Positions 16,664 to 25,887 of a stretch of 47,185 nt of DNA are shown here, in pieces. The notes under the pieces are model-generated. The model saw only the letters and a list, made by a program, of their open reading frames with translations, searched no databases and was not told the DNA's origin. The stretch lies in NCBI GenBank assembly GCA_023665365.1, contig JAMPEA010000008.1:1-47185 (forward strand), given 5' to 3'. The DNA is from Bacillota bacterium. Lineage in GTDB: Bacteria; Bacillota; Clostridia; Christensenellales; CAG-917. Made by a program: the position numbers and the translations under genes. How positions within the stretch are numbered: position 1 is the first letter of the stretch; each line of letters opens with the position of its first letter.

Positions 16664-16701
16664 TCCTCGCAAAAAATAGTTTAAAAACTTTTGCTATTAT
16701 G

Positions 16702-16730
16702 ATGACAAAGCAAAATCTTTATGATATTAT
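16702..16730 (+). promoter_or_regulatory. Candidate promoter of the pyr cluster
   Basis: ATGACA at 16702-16707, a 17-nt spacer, TATTAT at 16725-16730. This predicts a leader of about 90 nt before pyrC, matching the attenuator-like structures found there. Confidence 0.5.
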
Positions 16731-16748
16731 TAAAAAAATCAATAGTCC

Positions 16749-16815
16749 GTCAACCCAAATTGACAAGCGCTATGTCCATTAAAACACGGTCTTGCCAATC
16801 GACGAGACTTTTTTT
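16749..16815 (+). promoter_or_regulatory. Attenuator-like leader of pyrC
   Basis: Three overlapping helices can form. An early hairpin pairs gtcaa (16749-16753) with ttgac (16760-16764). A larger helix pairs attgacaag (16759-16767) with cttgccaat (16791-16799, one mismatch). A terminator-like hairpin pairs gtcttg (16789-16794) with cgagac (16803-16808) and is followed by seven Ts. The second excludes both others, which is the layout of an attenuator. I do not find the usual PyrR-binding box, so the sensor is unknown. Confidence 0.45.
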
Positions 16816-16826
16816 GTGGGGTCAAA

Positions 16827-18038
16827 ATGACAGCCTTAAAAGACGTATTTATGCAAAAGGCAGGGCTGCTTGCGCATACGCAGCCGAACGTGTTTGAGGA
16901 TTTGTCTTTTCTCGACGAAATCGACGTTGATTTTGAAACATCTGCTATTCTCCCCGGTTTCTGTGACGTGCACGTGCATTTCAGAGAGCCGGGGTTTTCT
17001 TATAAAGAGACGATTTCAAGCGGAAGCAGGGCGGCGGCGCGCGGCGGATACACGGCTGTCTGCACTATGCCGAACCTCAATCCCGTGCCCGACACTCTTA
17101 AAAACTTAAACGAACAGCTCGATATAATCAAGCGCGACGCGGTTATAGGCGTATATCCCTACGGCTCGATAACGACGGGCGAGATGGGCGCAAAGCTCAG
17201 CGATATGGCGGATATGGCGAGGGACGTGATAGCGTTTTCAGACGACGGCAGAGGCGTACAGACCGACGACGTTATGTTAGAGGCGATGACCGAGGCAAAA
17301 AAGCTCGGCAAGATAATCGTCGCCCACTGCGAGGTGAACGAACTCTTGCGCGGGGGATATATCCACGACGGAGAGTACGCGAGGACGCACGGGCATAGAG
17401 GCATATGCTCCGAGAGCGAGTACGCGCAAATCGAGCGCGATATAGCGCTTGCAAAGAGGACGGGTTGCGCCTATCACGTCTGCCATATCTCTGCAAAGGA
17501 GAGTGTCGAGCTTATAAGGCAGGCAAAGGCGGACGGCGTGGATATAACCTGCGAGACCGCTCCGCACTATCTCGTGCTTGACGAGGGCGACCTCAAAGAG
17601 GACGGCGCGTTTAAGATGAACCCGCCGCTAAGAGGCAAGCAGGATAGGCTTGCGCTCATCGAGGGCATACTCGACGGCACGATTGATATGATAGCGACCG
17701 ACCACGCGCCGCACTCCTTAGAGGAGAAGTCGAAAGGGCTTAAAGGCAGTGCGTTCGGCATAGTGGGCTTAGAGACGGCATTCCCCGTGCTTTACACAAA
17801 ACTGGTGTTAAACGGTGTGATATCGCTTGATAAACTGCTTGTTCTGCTATCAGACAATCCCCGCAAGCGATTTAAAATTCCGCATAACGGATTTAGCGTG
17901 TGGGACTTGAACGCGAAATACAAAATATCCGAAGCAGACTTTCTGTCGCAGGGCAAATCCACTCCGTTTGCGGGCGAGCAGGTTTTCGGAAAAAACTTGC
18001 TTACAGTTTACAACAATGAGGTGGTTTATCGTGCATAG
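16827..18038 (+). CDS. pyrC: Dihydroorotase (class I)
   Basis: Cyclises N-carbamoyl-aspartate to dihydroorotate, the third step of de novo UMP synthesis. The 403-residue amidohydrolase has the metal-binding DVHVHFREPG (His49, His51), a tetrad region IVAHCEV and CHISAK, the substrate-binding NPPLR, and the catalytic ATDHAPH late in the sequence, all typical of Bacillus-type class I enzymes. The N-terminus is slightly short compared with family members of about 425 residues. The ribosome site gtgggg directly follows the T-run of the leader hairpin. It heads the pyr cluster, but a 360-bp repeat island separates it from carB. Confidence 0.95.
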   Translation: MTALKDVFMQKAGLLAHTQPNVFEDLSFLDEIDVDFETSAILPGFCDVHVHFREPGFSYKETISSGSRAAARGGYTAVCTMPNLNPVPDTLKNLNEQLDIIKRDAVIGVYPYGSITTGEMGAKLSDMADMARDVIAFSDDGRGVQTDDVMLEAMTEAKKLGKIIVAHCEVNELLRGGYIHDGEYARTHGHRGICSESEYAQIERDIALAKRTGCAYHVCHISAKESVELIRQAKADGVDITCETAPHYLVLDEGDLKEDGAFKMNPPLRGKQDRLALIEGILDGTIDMIATDHAPHSLEEKSKGLKGSAFGIVGLETAFPVLYTKLVLNGVISLDKLLVLLSDNPRKRFKIPHNGFSVWDLNAKYKISEADFLSQGKSTPFAGEQVFGKNLLTVYNNEVVYRA

Positions 18039-18390
18039 ACGCGGCGCACACTCATTACGAAGTTTAGCCGCGCTGTAAACAAAACAGTATGGGAATTAAG
18101 GGGGTAAGGGCTGTTTTCCGAGTCCGCCCTATACCCCCTTATGAACCCCCTTACCTGAAAACTCCTCAAACCCCCTTGCCCCCTTATTCTTTAAGGGGGA
18201 ATGAGATTTGATAGAGCGCGACGCGCAGGGCGCGGAAAGCCCAAAGGGCGCGACGCGTTAAGCAAGCAATCCAGTGGATTGTTTGTAGCCTAAGCGAACG
18301 AGCGGGATTGCCTTGCAAACCGCGAAGTCGGAAGGGGTGGGTTATTTAATTTAAAATACACGACGTTCACTTTTTAGTGACGTATAAATG
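18039..18390. repeat. Repeat island between pyrC and carB
   Basis: No gene. TTACGAAGTTTAG lies at 18055-18067. A left-arm fragment of the hairpin family (ctgtaaacaaaacagtat, 18073-18090) runs directly into an inverted 103-bp ccccctta unit (18097-18199). The gatagagcgcgacgcg segment (18208-18236) is shared with 42140-42167. A tail at 18331-18365 resembles 5815-5850. In Bacillus-type pyr operons carA would lie here. Confidence 0.7.
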
Positions 18391-18401
18391 GAGGCATATA
18401 C

Positions 18402-21400
18402 ATGAAACGCAAAGACATAAAAAAGATACTCATCATCGGTTCCGGTCCTATCGTCATCGGGCAAGCCGCCGAGTTCGACTACGCTGGCACGCAGGCGTGC
18501 CTCGCGCTCAAAGAGGAGGGCTACGAGGTGATTTTGGTCAACTCCAATCCCGCCACGATTATGACGGATACCTCTATCGCCGACAAGGTGTATATGGAGC
18601 CGCTTACGCTCGAATATATCGCAAAGATTTTGCGCTACGAGCGCCCCGATGCAATTGTCCCCGGCATAGGCGGACAGACGGGGCTAAACCTCGCTATGCA
18701 ACTTGAAAAAAAGGGCGTCCTCAAAGAGTGTGGCGTGGAGCTTCTCGGCACAAGCAGCGAGAGTATCGAGCGCGCAGAGGACAGAGAACTCTTTAAGGAA
18801 ATGTGCCAGTCTATCGGCGAGCCCGTCATTCCGTCCGAGATAACGTACAGCCTCGACGAGGCGAAAAAGGCGGCGTTAGATATAGGATATCCCGTCGTTT
18901 TGCGCCCCGCGTTTACGCTCGGCGGAACGGGCGGAGGCTTTGCCAATAACGAGGAGGAGCTTATAGATATAGGCTTGAACGCCTTTAAACTCTCCCCCGT
19001 GCATCAGGTGCTTGTCGAAAAGAGCGTCAAGGGATATAAGGAAATCGAGTTCGAGGTCATGCGCGACAGCAACGACCATGCAATCACGATTTGCGGAATG
19101 GAAAACGTAGACCCCGTCGGCGTACACACGGGCGATTCCATTGTCGTTGCGCCTATCCTTTCGCTAAACGAGCACGACCTCAAAATGCTAAACGACAGCG
19201 CAATCAAGATTATCCGCGAGCTCAAAATCGAGGGCGGTTGCAACGTGCAGTTTGCGCTCAATCCCGAAAGCAGCGAGTATTATTTGATTGAGGTCAATCC
19301 GCGCGTATCGCGCTCCTCTGCGCTTGCGTCAAAGGCGAGCGGCTATCCGATTGCGAGAGTCACCGCAAAAATCGCGGTGGGCATGGCGCTCGAAGATATT
19401 CCCGTCGCGGGAGGCACGGCGGCAATCGAGCCCAGCCTCGACTATATCGTGGCAAAATTCCCGCGCTTCCCGTTCGATAAGTTCGCTACCGCAAAAAACA
19501 CCCTCGGCACGCAGATGAAAGCGACAGGCGAGGTTATGGGCATAGGTTCTAACTTGGAGGAGTGCTTCCTGAAATCCGTGCGCTCCCTCGAAACGGGCGT
19601 GACGCATCTTTATATGAAAAAGTTTGCGGATATGGATACAAGCGACGTTTACGATTATATCTCCGAGTTCAAGGACGATACGATTTTCGCGGTGACCGAG
19701 CTTATTCGCCGCGGCGAAAGCATAGACAAAATCCATAAAATCACGATGATAACCGAGCTTTTCCTCGAAGCGATTGCCAGAATATGCGAGATGGAAAGGA
19801 TACTCAAAGCCAATCCGCAAGACGTGAGCAGGCTCAAAGCCGCAAAGACGATGGGATTTTCCGATAGATATATCGCAAAGCTGTGGGGCGTAAGCGAAAT
19901 CGAAATTTACAATCTGCGCAAACAAAACGGAATAGTCCCGTCGTTCAGAATGGTTGACACCTTGCATACTGGCAAGTATATTGCGTATCTATATTCGTCG
20001 TACTGCGGAAATAATGACTCCATTCTCACCGACAAGAAGAAAATCGTCGTGCTCGGCGCAGGTCCTATCCGCATAGGGCAGGGCGTGGAGTTCGACTATT
20101 CCACGGTGCACGCGGTGCAGACTATAAGACGCGCGGGCTACGAGGCGATTATCGTCAACAACAACCCCGAGACCGTCTCGACCGACTACACCACCGCCGA
20201 CAAACTCTATTTCGAGCCGCTCACTCCCGAGGACGTCATGGCAATCATCGACTTCGAGAAGCCCGAGGGAGTCATCGCGTCGCTGGGCGGACAAACCGCT
20301 ATCAACCTCGCCGAGCCGCTTATGGAGCGCGGGGTCAAAATCATCGGCACGGACTGCGAGGCTATCGACCGTGCGGAAAACAGAGATAGCTTTGAAAAAG
20401 TGCTAAAACAGCTTGATATTCCTCAGCCCGAGGGGCAGGCGGTCACAAATATCGAGGACGGCGTTGCCGCCGCAAACAGAATAGGCTATCCCGTGCTCGT
20501 GCGCCCGAGCTTCGTGCTCGGCGGACGCGCTATGCAAATCGTGGGCGACGAGGTGCAGTTGCGCCAATACTTAAAGACCGCCGTCGAAATCGACGAGGAT
20601 AAGCCCGTGCTCGTGGATAAGTATATCATCGGCAAAGAGGTCGAGGTGGACGCAATCTGCGACGGTCGCGACGTGTTCGTTGCGGGCATTATGGAACTCG
20701 TCGAACGCACGGGCGTACACTCGGGCGACTCGATTAGCGTATATCCCGCGTTCAGCATCTCCGACAAGGTTAAGGGGATTATCCTTCAATACGCCAAAAA
20801 GCTCGGCTTGGGCATCGGCATAGTGGGGCTTTTCAACATTCAGTTCATCGTGGACAAGGACGAAAAAGTGTATATCATCGAGGTCAATCCGCGCTCGTCG
20901 AGGACGGTGCCATTCCTCTCCAAGGCGACGGGATACAGCCTTGCCGACATAGCAACCGAAGTGATAATGGGCAAGTCCCTCAAAGAGCAGGGGATTTTCG
21001 GCATCTATCCGACTGAAAAGAGCAGATGGTACGTCAAAGTGCCCGTGTTCTCGTTCAATAAAATCCGCGGGCTCGACGCGTATCTCTCCCCCGAGATGAA
21101 ATCCACTGGCGAGGCAATCGGCTACGACGACAAGCTCAATCGCGCGCTGTATAAGGCGTTGCAGGCGTCGGGCATGAAACTGCAAAACTACGGCACGGTG
21201 TTCGTCACCATTTCCGACAAGGATAAGGACGAGGCGTTGCCGCTCGTGCGCAGGTTCTACGACCTCGGCTTCAATATCGAGGGGACTGCCGGCACGGCGA
21301 AGTTCCTCATCGCAAACGGAATCCGCACCCACGTCCTCGACAAGATAAGCGACGGAAGCGAGGATATCCCCGACGCTATCCGTCAAGGGCATATAGCCTA

Positions 21401-21572
21401 CGTCATCAACACGCAAGACGTGCAGTCTATGGGGCAGATGCGCGACGGATACAAAATCAGAAAGTGCGCTATCGAAAACAACGTCACGCTGTTCTCGTCG
21501 CTGGATACCGTTAGGGTGTTGCTCGACGTGCTCGACGAAACGACGTTGAGAATTTCAACTATAAATTCGTAA
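18402..21572 (+). CDS. carB: Carbamoyl-phosphate synthase large subunit
   Basis: Makes carbamoyl phosphate from bicarbonate, ATP and ammonia delivered by CarA. At 1056 residues it has the complete duplicated ATP-grasp architecture. The N-half begins KKILIIGSGPIVIGQAAEFD and carries LRPAFTLGGTGGG and EVNPRVSRSSALASKA. The C-half restarts at KKIVVLGAGPIRIGQGVEFD and carries VRPSFVLGGRAM and EVNPRSSRTVPFLSKA. The allosteric MGS-like domain follows (about 930-1056). The ribosome site is gga-gg. No carA is present in this window, which is unusual because carA normally precedes carB. The next gene, pyrK, begins 24 nt downstream. Confidence 0.97.
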   Translation: MKRKDIKKILIIGSGPIVIGQAAEFDYAGTQACLALKEEGYEVILVNSNPATIMTDTSIADKVYMEPLTLEYIAKILRYERPDAIVPGIGGQTGLNLAMQLEKKGVLKECGVELLGTSSESIERAEDRELFKEMCQSIGEPVIPSEITYSLDEAKKAALDIGYPVVLRPAFTLGGTGGGFANNEEELIDIGLNAFKLSPVHQVLVEKSVKGYKEIEFEVMRDSNDHAITICGMENVDPVGVHTGDSIVVAPILSLNEHDLKMLNDSAIKIIRELKIEGGCNVQFALNPESSEYYLIEVNPRVSRSSALASKASGYPIARVTAKIAVGMALEDIPVAGGTAAIEPSLDYIVAKFPRFPFDKFATAKNTLGTQMKATGEVMGIGSNLEECFLKSVRSLETGVTHLYMKKFADMDTSDVYDYISEFKDDTIFAVTELIRRGESIDKIHKITMITELFLEAIARICEMERILKANPQDVSRLKAAKTMGFSDRYIAKLWGVSEIEIYNLRKQNGIVPSFRMVDTLHTGKYIAYLYSSYCGNNDSILTDKKKIVVLGAGPIRIGQGVEFDYSTVHAVQTIRRAGYEAIIVNNNPETVSTDYTTADKLYFEPLTPEDVMAIIDFEKPEGVIASLGGQTAINLAEPLMERGVKIIGTDCEAIDRAENRDSFEKVLKQLDIPQPEGQAVTNIEDGVAAANRIGYPVLVRPSFVLGGRAMQIVGDEVQLRQYLKTAVEIDEDKPVLVDKYIIGKEVEVDAICDGRDVFVAGIMELVERTGVHSGDSISVYPAFSISDKVKGIILQYAKKLGLGIGIVGLFNIQFIVDKDEKVYIIEVNPRSSRTVPFLSKATGYSLADIATEVIMGKSLKEQGIFGIYPTEKSRWYVKVPVFSFNKIRGLDAYLSPEMKSTGEAIGYDDKLNRALYKALQASGMKLQNYGTVFVTISDKDKDEALPLVRRFYDLGFNIEGTAGTAKFLIANGIRTHVLDKISDGSEDIPDAIRQGHIAYVINTQDVQSMGQMRDGYKIRKCAIENNVTLFSSLDTVRVLLDVLDETTLRISTINS

Positions 21573-21596
21573 AACTTTTGCGCCTATAAGGATAAA

Positions 21597-22331
21597 ATGA
21601 AACAAAGCGATTTTGAAATTTTAAAAAATGCGCCGCTTACGCGCGACGTGTACAAGATGATATTAAGAGGCGACACCTCTCATATCACCGCGGCGGGTCA
21701 GTTTGTCAACATAAAAATCGACGGGCTGTATCTGCGCCGTCCCATTTCCGTCTGTGACGCGGAGGGCGATTTGCTTACGCTCATATATAAGGTCGTGGGC
21801 AAGGGCACCGAGGCTATGAGCGCTATGCGCGAGGGGCAGACGCTCGACCTGCTTACGGGGCTTGGCAACGGCTACGATATTGCGAAATCGGGAGATAAAC
21901 CCTTGCTTATCGGCGGCGGCGTAGGCGTTCCGCCGCTATACAATCTCGCAAAGAGGCTCGTCGCCGAGGGGAAAAGCGTTCGCGTGATTTTGGGCTTCAA
22001 CACCGCGTCCGAAGCGTTTTACGAGGACGAGTTCAAGGCGCTCGGTTGCGACGTGACCGTCACGACTGCGGACGGTTCGAAGGGCGTAAAGGGCTTTGTC
22101 ACAAACGCGATGGACGGGGATTATACTTACGTTTACACTTGCGGTCCAGAGCCTATGCTCAGGGCTGTTTACGCCGCGTCCAAAAGCGGCGGACAGTTCA
22201 GCTTCGAGGAGCGAATGGGGTGCGGCTTCGGCGCGTGTATGGGTTGCAGTTGCAAAACGATAACGGGCTATAAGCGCATCTGCAAGGACGGTCCCGTGCT
22301 CGACAAGGAGGAGATAATATGGCAGAAATGA
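21597..22331 (+). CDS. pyrK: Dihydroorotate dehydrogenase electron transfer subunit
   Basis: FAD and [2Fe-2S] subunit that passes electrons from PyrD to NAD+ in the class 1B enzyme. The 244 residues contain a flavodoxin-reductase-like FAD domain (LRRPISVCD at about 42-50), an NAD-binding domain with LIGGGVGVPPLYNLA and TCGPEPML, and the C-terminal cluster ligands in ERMGCGFGACMGCSCKT followed by RICKDGPV (four conserved cysteines). The ribosome site is aagga. Its end overlaps the pyrD start by 13 nt, indicating coupled translation. Confidence 0.95.
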   Translation: MKQSDFEILKNAPLTRDVYKMILRGDTSHITAAGQFVNIKIDGLYLRRPISVCDAEGDLLTLIYKVVGKGTEAMSAMREGQTLDLLTGLGNGYDIAKSGDKPLLIGGGVGVPPLYNLAKRLVAEGKSVRVILGFNTASEAFYEDEFKALGCDVTVTTADGSKGVKGFVTNAMDGDYTYVYTCGPEPMLRAVYAASKSGGQFSFEERMGCGFGACMGCSCKTITGYKRICKDGPVLDKEEIIWQK

Positions 22332-23230
22332 CGGTTAATCTATGCGGAATCGACATTTTAAACCCCGTTATCCCCGCAAGCGGCACTTTCGGCTACGGCT
22401 ACGAGTACGCGGATTTATACGATATAAACTGCCTCGGCACGTTCTCGTTTAAGGGGACTACGAAAGAGCCGAGGTTCGGCAATCCCACTCCGCGTATCGC
22501 AGAGTGCACTGCGGGTATGATAAACTCCGTGGGGCTTCAAAACCCCGGCGTGGACAAGGTGATCAGCGAGGAGCTTCCCCGCCTTCAAAAATGCTTTCGC
22601 AAAAAGGTCATGGCAAACGTAAGCGGGTTTTCAATCGAGGAGTACGCCTACACCTGCGAGAGGCTTGATAAGTGCGAGCAAATAGGGTGGCTCGAAGTCA
22701 ATATAAGCTGTCCCAACGTGCACGGCGGAGGGATGAGTTTCGGCACGTCGCCCTCGTGCGCGGCGGAGGTGACAAAAGCCGTCAAAGCGGTGACGACAAA
22801 GCCCGTTATAATCAAACTTACGCCCAACGTGACGGATATAGTGTCCGTCGCAAAGGCGTGCGAGGACGCGGGCGCGGACGGAATAAGCCTCATCAATACG
22901 ATGCTCGGCATGAGGATAAATCTCAAAACCAAAAAGCCCGTGATTGCAAACGCTATGGGCGGATTTTCGGGCAGCGCGATATTCCCCGTGGCGTTGCGCA
23001 TGGTGTATCAAGTGGCAAAGGCGGTGAAAGTCCCCGTCGTCGGCATGGGCGGAGTGTCCTGCGCCGAGGACGTAATCGAGATGATGCTCGCGGGCGCGAC
23101 CGCCGTCGAGGTAGGGGCGCAAAACCTAATCAATCCGTACGCCTGCCGCGATATAATCGAGGATTTGCCGAGAGTTATGCAGAAGTACGGCATTTCAAAA
23201 CTCAGCGATATTATAGGAGGGTGCGACTGA
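22319..23230 (+). CDS. pyrD: Dihydroorotate dehydrogenase, class 1B catalytic subunit
   Basis: Oxidises dihydroorotate to orotate with FMN, coupled through PyrK to NAD+. The 303-residue TIM-barrel protein carries [13 protein letters not shown] near the N-terminus, [11 protein letters not shown], the catalytic-cysteine loop [20 protein letters not shown], and the phosphate-binding VGMGGV and VEVGAQNL segments. Cysteine as catalytic base together with adjacent pyrK identifies class 1B. A strong aaggagg site lies inside the end of pyrK. The stop codon shares one base with the pyrF start (TGATG). Confidence 0.96.
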   Translation: MAEMTVNLCGIDILNPVIPASGTFGYGYEYADLYDINCLGTFSFKGTTKEPRFGNPTPRIAECTAGMINSVGLQNPGVDKVISEELPRLQKCFRKKVMANVSGFSIEEYAYTCERLDKCEQIGWLEVNISCPNVHGGGMSFGTSPSCAAEVTKAVKAVTTKPVIIKLTPNVTDIVSVAKACEDAGADGISLINTMLGMRINLKTKKPVIANAMGGFSGSAIFPVALRMVYQVAKAVKVPVVGMGGVSCAEDVIEMMLAGATAVEVGAQNLINPYACRDIIEDLPRVMQKYGISKLSDIIGGCD

Positions 23231-23928
23231 TGGGAAAGGACGTGATTATAGCTTGCGACTTTGCAAGTGCAAAACAGACGTTCGAGTTTTTGGATAAGTT
23301 CACCGACAAAAAGCCGTTCGTAAAAATAGGCATGGAGCTTTTCTACGCGGAAGGTCCGCAAATCGTGCGCGAGATAAAGGCGCGCGGTCACAAAATCTTT
23401 TTGGACTTGAAATTGCACGACATTCCCAACACCGTCAAAAAGAGTATGGCGGTGCTTAGAAACCTCGACGTAGATATGACAAACCTGCACGCCGCCGGCA
23501 CAAAGCGTATGATGAGCGCGGCAATCGAGGGCTTGACGAGAGAGGACGGCACGCGCCCTATGCTTATAGCGGTCACGCAACTTACGTCCACCGACCAAGC
23601 GAGCATGAGCGAGGATTTGCTCATCGAAAAGCCGATTGACGAGGTGGTTTTGCACTACGCCAAGAACGCCAAGGACTGCGGACTTGACGGAGTGGTGTGT
23701 TCGCCGCTCGAAGCGGGCAAGGTGCACGGCGTATGCGGAAAGGATTTTGTGACGGTCACTCCGGGGGTTCGCTTTGCCGACGGCGAGGTCGGCGACCAAA
23801 AGCGAGTTATGACTCCCGCGCAGGCAAGGGAAATAGGCTCGGACTATATCGTAGTTGGCAGACCTATCACCGCCGCGCCCGACCCCGTCGCCGCCTATGA
23901 AAGGTGTGTGGAAGAATTTTTAAACTAA
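23230..23928 (+). CDS. pyrF: Orotidine-5'-phosphate decarboxylase
   Basis: Last step of UMP synthesis. The 232-residue beta/alpha barrel has VIIACDFAS near the start, the catalytic Lys-Asp array [24 protein letters not shown] and the phosphate-binding VVGRPI. The ATG at 23230 overlaps the pyrD stop codon by one base and is preceded by aggaggg, so it is preferred over any upstream extension. pyrE follows after 31 nt, in a gap that contains the dispersed motif TTACGTAGTTTAG (23934-23946) just before the pyrE ribosome site. Confidence 0.96.
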   Translation: MGKDVIIACDFASAKQTFEFLDKFTDKKPFVKIGMELFYAEGPQIVREIKARGHKIFLDLKLHDIPNTVKKSMAVLRNLDVDMTNLHAAGTKRMMSAAIEGLTREDGTRPMLIAVTQLTSTDQASMSEDLLIEKPIDEVVLHYAKNAKDCGLDGVVCSPLEAGKVHGVCGKDFVTVTPGVRFADGEVGDQKRVMTPAQAREIGSDYIVVGRPITAAPDPVAAYERCVEEFLN

Positions 23929-23959
23929 AATCGTTACGTAGTTTAGAAGGAGATAAAAT

Positions 23960-24598
23960 ATGAAACTTGCAAAACTCATTGCCAAGGATTTGCTGTCGAT
24001 AAAGGCGGTGTTTTTCCGTCCCGACGAGCCGTTTACTTGGGCGAGCGGCATCAAGAGCCCCGTGTACTGCGATAACCGCCTTACGCTCACCGCGCCCGAG
24101 GTGCGAAACGACGTTGAAAACGGTCTCGCCGAGATAATAAGGACGCACTATCCCGACGTCGAGGTGCTTATGGGCACGTCCACCGCGGGCATTGCTCACG
24201 CGGCGATAACGGGACACATCATGGGCTTGCCTATGGGCTACGTGCGCTCGGGGGCAAAGGACCACGGCAGACAAAATCAAATCGAGGGCAAGCTTGAAAA
24301 GGGACAGAAAGTCGTCGTCGTGGAGGATTTGATTTCCACGGGCGGAAGCTGTATCGAGGTCGTTAACGTGCTTAGAGAGGCTGGCGCAGAGGTGCTTGGC
24401 ATTGCGAGCATTTTCACCTACGGAATGCAAAAGGGCATTGACAGACTAAAAGAAGCGAATGTGCAAAACGTATCGTTGACAAACTTCGACGTGATTGTTG
24501 CCACCGCCGCGGAAGAGGGCTATATAAAGCCCGAGGACGTAGCGCGTCTGATTGCTTTCAGAGACAACCCCTCTGATGAGACATGGACTATAAGGTAA
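23960..24598 (+). CDS. pyrE: Orotate phosphoribosyltransferase
   Basis: Joins orotate to PRPP to give OMP. At 212 residues it has typical size. The N-terminal region FTWASGIKSPVYCDNRL is characteristic of Firmicute PyrE. GTSTAGIAHA and RSGAKDHGRQNQIEG form the catalytic loop region. The PRPP-binding signature VVVVEDLISTGGS is intact. The ribosome site is agaaggagat. It is the last of the tightly spaced carB-pyrK-pyrD-pyrF-pyrE run; a repeat element then separates it from pyrB. Confidence 0.96.
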   Translation: MKLAKLIAKDLLSIKAVFFRPDEPFTWASGIKSPVYCDNRLTLTAPEVRNDVENGLAEIIRTHYPDVEVLMGTSTAGIAHAAITGHIMGLPMGYVRSGAKDHGRQNQIEGKLEKGQKVVVVEDLISTGGSCIEVVNVLREAGAEVLGIASIFTYGMQKGIDRLKEANVQNVSLTNFDVIVATAAEEGYIKPEDVARLIAFRDNPSDETWTIR

Positions 24599-24735
24599 TT
24601 TTTGCGCCGAATGTCAACCCTGCGGGACGCAAAATCATTGCTTTGCAATGAGTTTTGCTTTGAGCGCAATCGTCTGGCGGTGCAAAAGCGGGAAGTCAAT
24701 TCCCACTTTTGTGAAATAAAATTTTTATATACGGA
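24599..24735. repeat. Repeat element between pyrE and pyrB
   Basis: A copy of the tgcgccgaatgtca element also seen at 5161-5400 and 47058-47185. It has shorter internal arms (gcaaaatcattgc / gcaatgagttttgc, 24629-24658), then the shared gagcgcaatcgtc. A hairpin aaaagcggga...ttcccactttt (24684-24710) ends about 30 bp before the pyrB start. It may act as an mRNA structure within the pyr transcript. Confidence 0.65.
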
Positions 24736-24741
24736 GAATCC

Positions 24742-25815
24742 ATGAGAAACTTGATTGACATAACAGATTTCAGCGTAGACGAGCTATACTCGCTTATCGC
24801 TATCGCAAACGACATAATCGCAAATCCCACGAAGTACGCCGAGGCGTGCAAGGGCAAAAAACTTGCGACGCTGTTTTTTGAGCCGTCCACGCGCACGAGA
24901 TTGAGCTTCGAGGCGGCTATGTTGGAGCTCGGCGGAAGCGTCATCGGCTTTTCGGAGGCGAGCAGTTCGTCGGCGGCAAAGGGCGAGAGCATTGCGGATA
25001 CGGCAAAGATAGTAAGTTGCTATGCGGATATAATTGCGATGCGCTCGCCGATAGAGGGAGCGGCGCTGGTCGCGGCAAATAACGCGACAATCCCCGTCAT
25101 CAACGCGGGGGACGGCGGACATTGCCACCCGACGCAGACGCTCGCGGATTTGCTGACAATATTCAGAGAAAAGGGCGATTTCGACAATCTAACTGTGGGT
25201 TTTTGCGGAGATTTGAAATACGGAAGAACCGTTCATTCCCTGCTCGGAGCGCTTGCGAGATATAAAAACGTAAAGGCGGCGCTCATCTCGCCGACGGAGC
25301 TTAGGTTGCCCGAATACGTTAAGCAGGACGTGCTCGGCAAGGTTGAAATCGTCGAAACGGCGAGCCTCGATGACGCGATACCCGCGCTCGACGTACTCTA
25401 TATGACGAGGATACAGCGCGAGCGTTTCGACGACAGGGCGGAATACGAGAGGCTCAAAGACAGCTATGTCCTAACCGTAGACAAGCTGAAAGCCGCCAAG
25501 CCCGATATGATAATTTTGCATCCGCTTCCGCGTGTGAACGAGATAAGCGTCAAGGTGGACGACGACAGTCGCGCGTGCTATTTCAAGCAGGCGCTTTACG
25601 GAAAGTATATGCGAATGGCACTGATACTGAGATTGCTCGAAGAAGCCAAGCGGGACGGGAGCAGAGAAAAACGCTTTGCCGACGACGTGATATTCGGGGA
25701 ATATAAATGCAAAAATCCGCGTTGCGCGACCGCTGTCGAGCAGGAGCTTGAACACGCCGTCAAGGTCTCAAAGGACGGGGTTTTGAGGTGCTGTTATTGC
25801 GATAAGGAAATTTGA
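24742..25815 (+). CDS. pyrB: Aspartate carbamoyltransferase fused to a PyrI-type zinc domain
   Basis: Forms N-carbamoyl-aspartate from carbamoyl phosphate and aspartate. Residues 1-305 are a full catalytic chain: [13 protein letters not shown], the [10 protein letters not shown] loop contributed to the neighbouring subunit, [12 protein letters not shown] and HPLPR. After a charged linker (about 306-320) the C-terminus holds Cys323-x4-Cys328-x21-Cys350-x2-Cys353 with CKNPRC and CCYCDKE, closely matching the zinc domain of the regulatory chain PyrI. The nucleotide-binding allosteric half of PyrI is missing. PyrB-PyrI fusions are known (for example Thermotoga maritima). No separate pyrI is in the window. 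The ribosome site is acggaga. Confidence 0.93.
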   Translation: MRNLIDITDFSVDELYSLIAIANDIIANPTKYAEACKGKKLATLFFEPSTRTRLSFEAAMLELGGSVIGFSEASSSSAAKGESIADTAKIVSCYADIIAMRSPIEGAALVAANNATIPVINAGDGGHCHPTQTLADLLTIFREKGDFDNLTVGFCGDLKYGRTVHSLLGALARYKNVKAALISPTELRLPEYVKQDVLGKVEIVETASLDDAIPALDVLYMTRIQRERFDDRAEYERLKDSYVLTVDKLKAAKPDMIILHPLPRVNEISVKVDDDSRACYFKQALYGKYMRMALILRLLEEAKRDGSREKRFADDVIFGEYKCKNPRCATAVEQELEHAVKVSKDGVLRCCYCDKEI

Positions 25816-25840
25816 TATTTGCAAAATAAACATTTTATAT

Positions 25841-25874
25841 ACACAAAAACGCCGTTTAAACGGCGTTTTTGTGT
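25841..25874. terminator. Bidirectional terminator between pyrB and the ComEC-like gene
   Basis: A 34-nt perfect palindrome, acacaaaaacgccgttt followed by its exact complement, with A-rich and T-rich ends on both strands. It lies between two convergent genes and can serve both. Confidence 0.85.
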
Positions 25875-25887
25875 AAATTCATTTGAT

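Noticed and set aside
20571..21416. Long minus-strand frame opposite carB
   Set aside because: Exact antisense of a well-conserved carB segment, no ribosome site, no recognisable protein; a by-product of carB codon use.
22672..23229. Upstream extension of pyrF in frame
   Set aside because: Runs through pyrD in another frame, giving Arg/Gly-rich nonsense; the pyrF start at 23230 has its own ribosome site.
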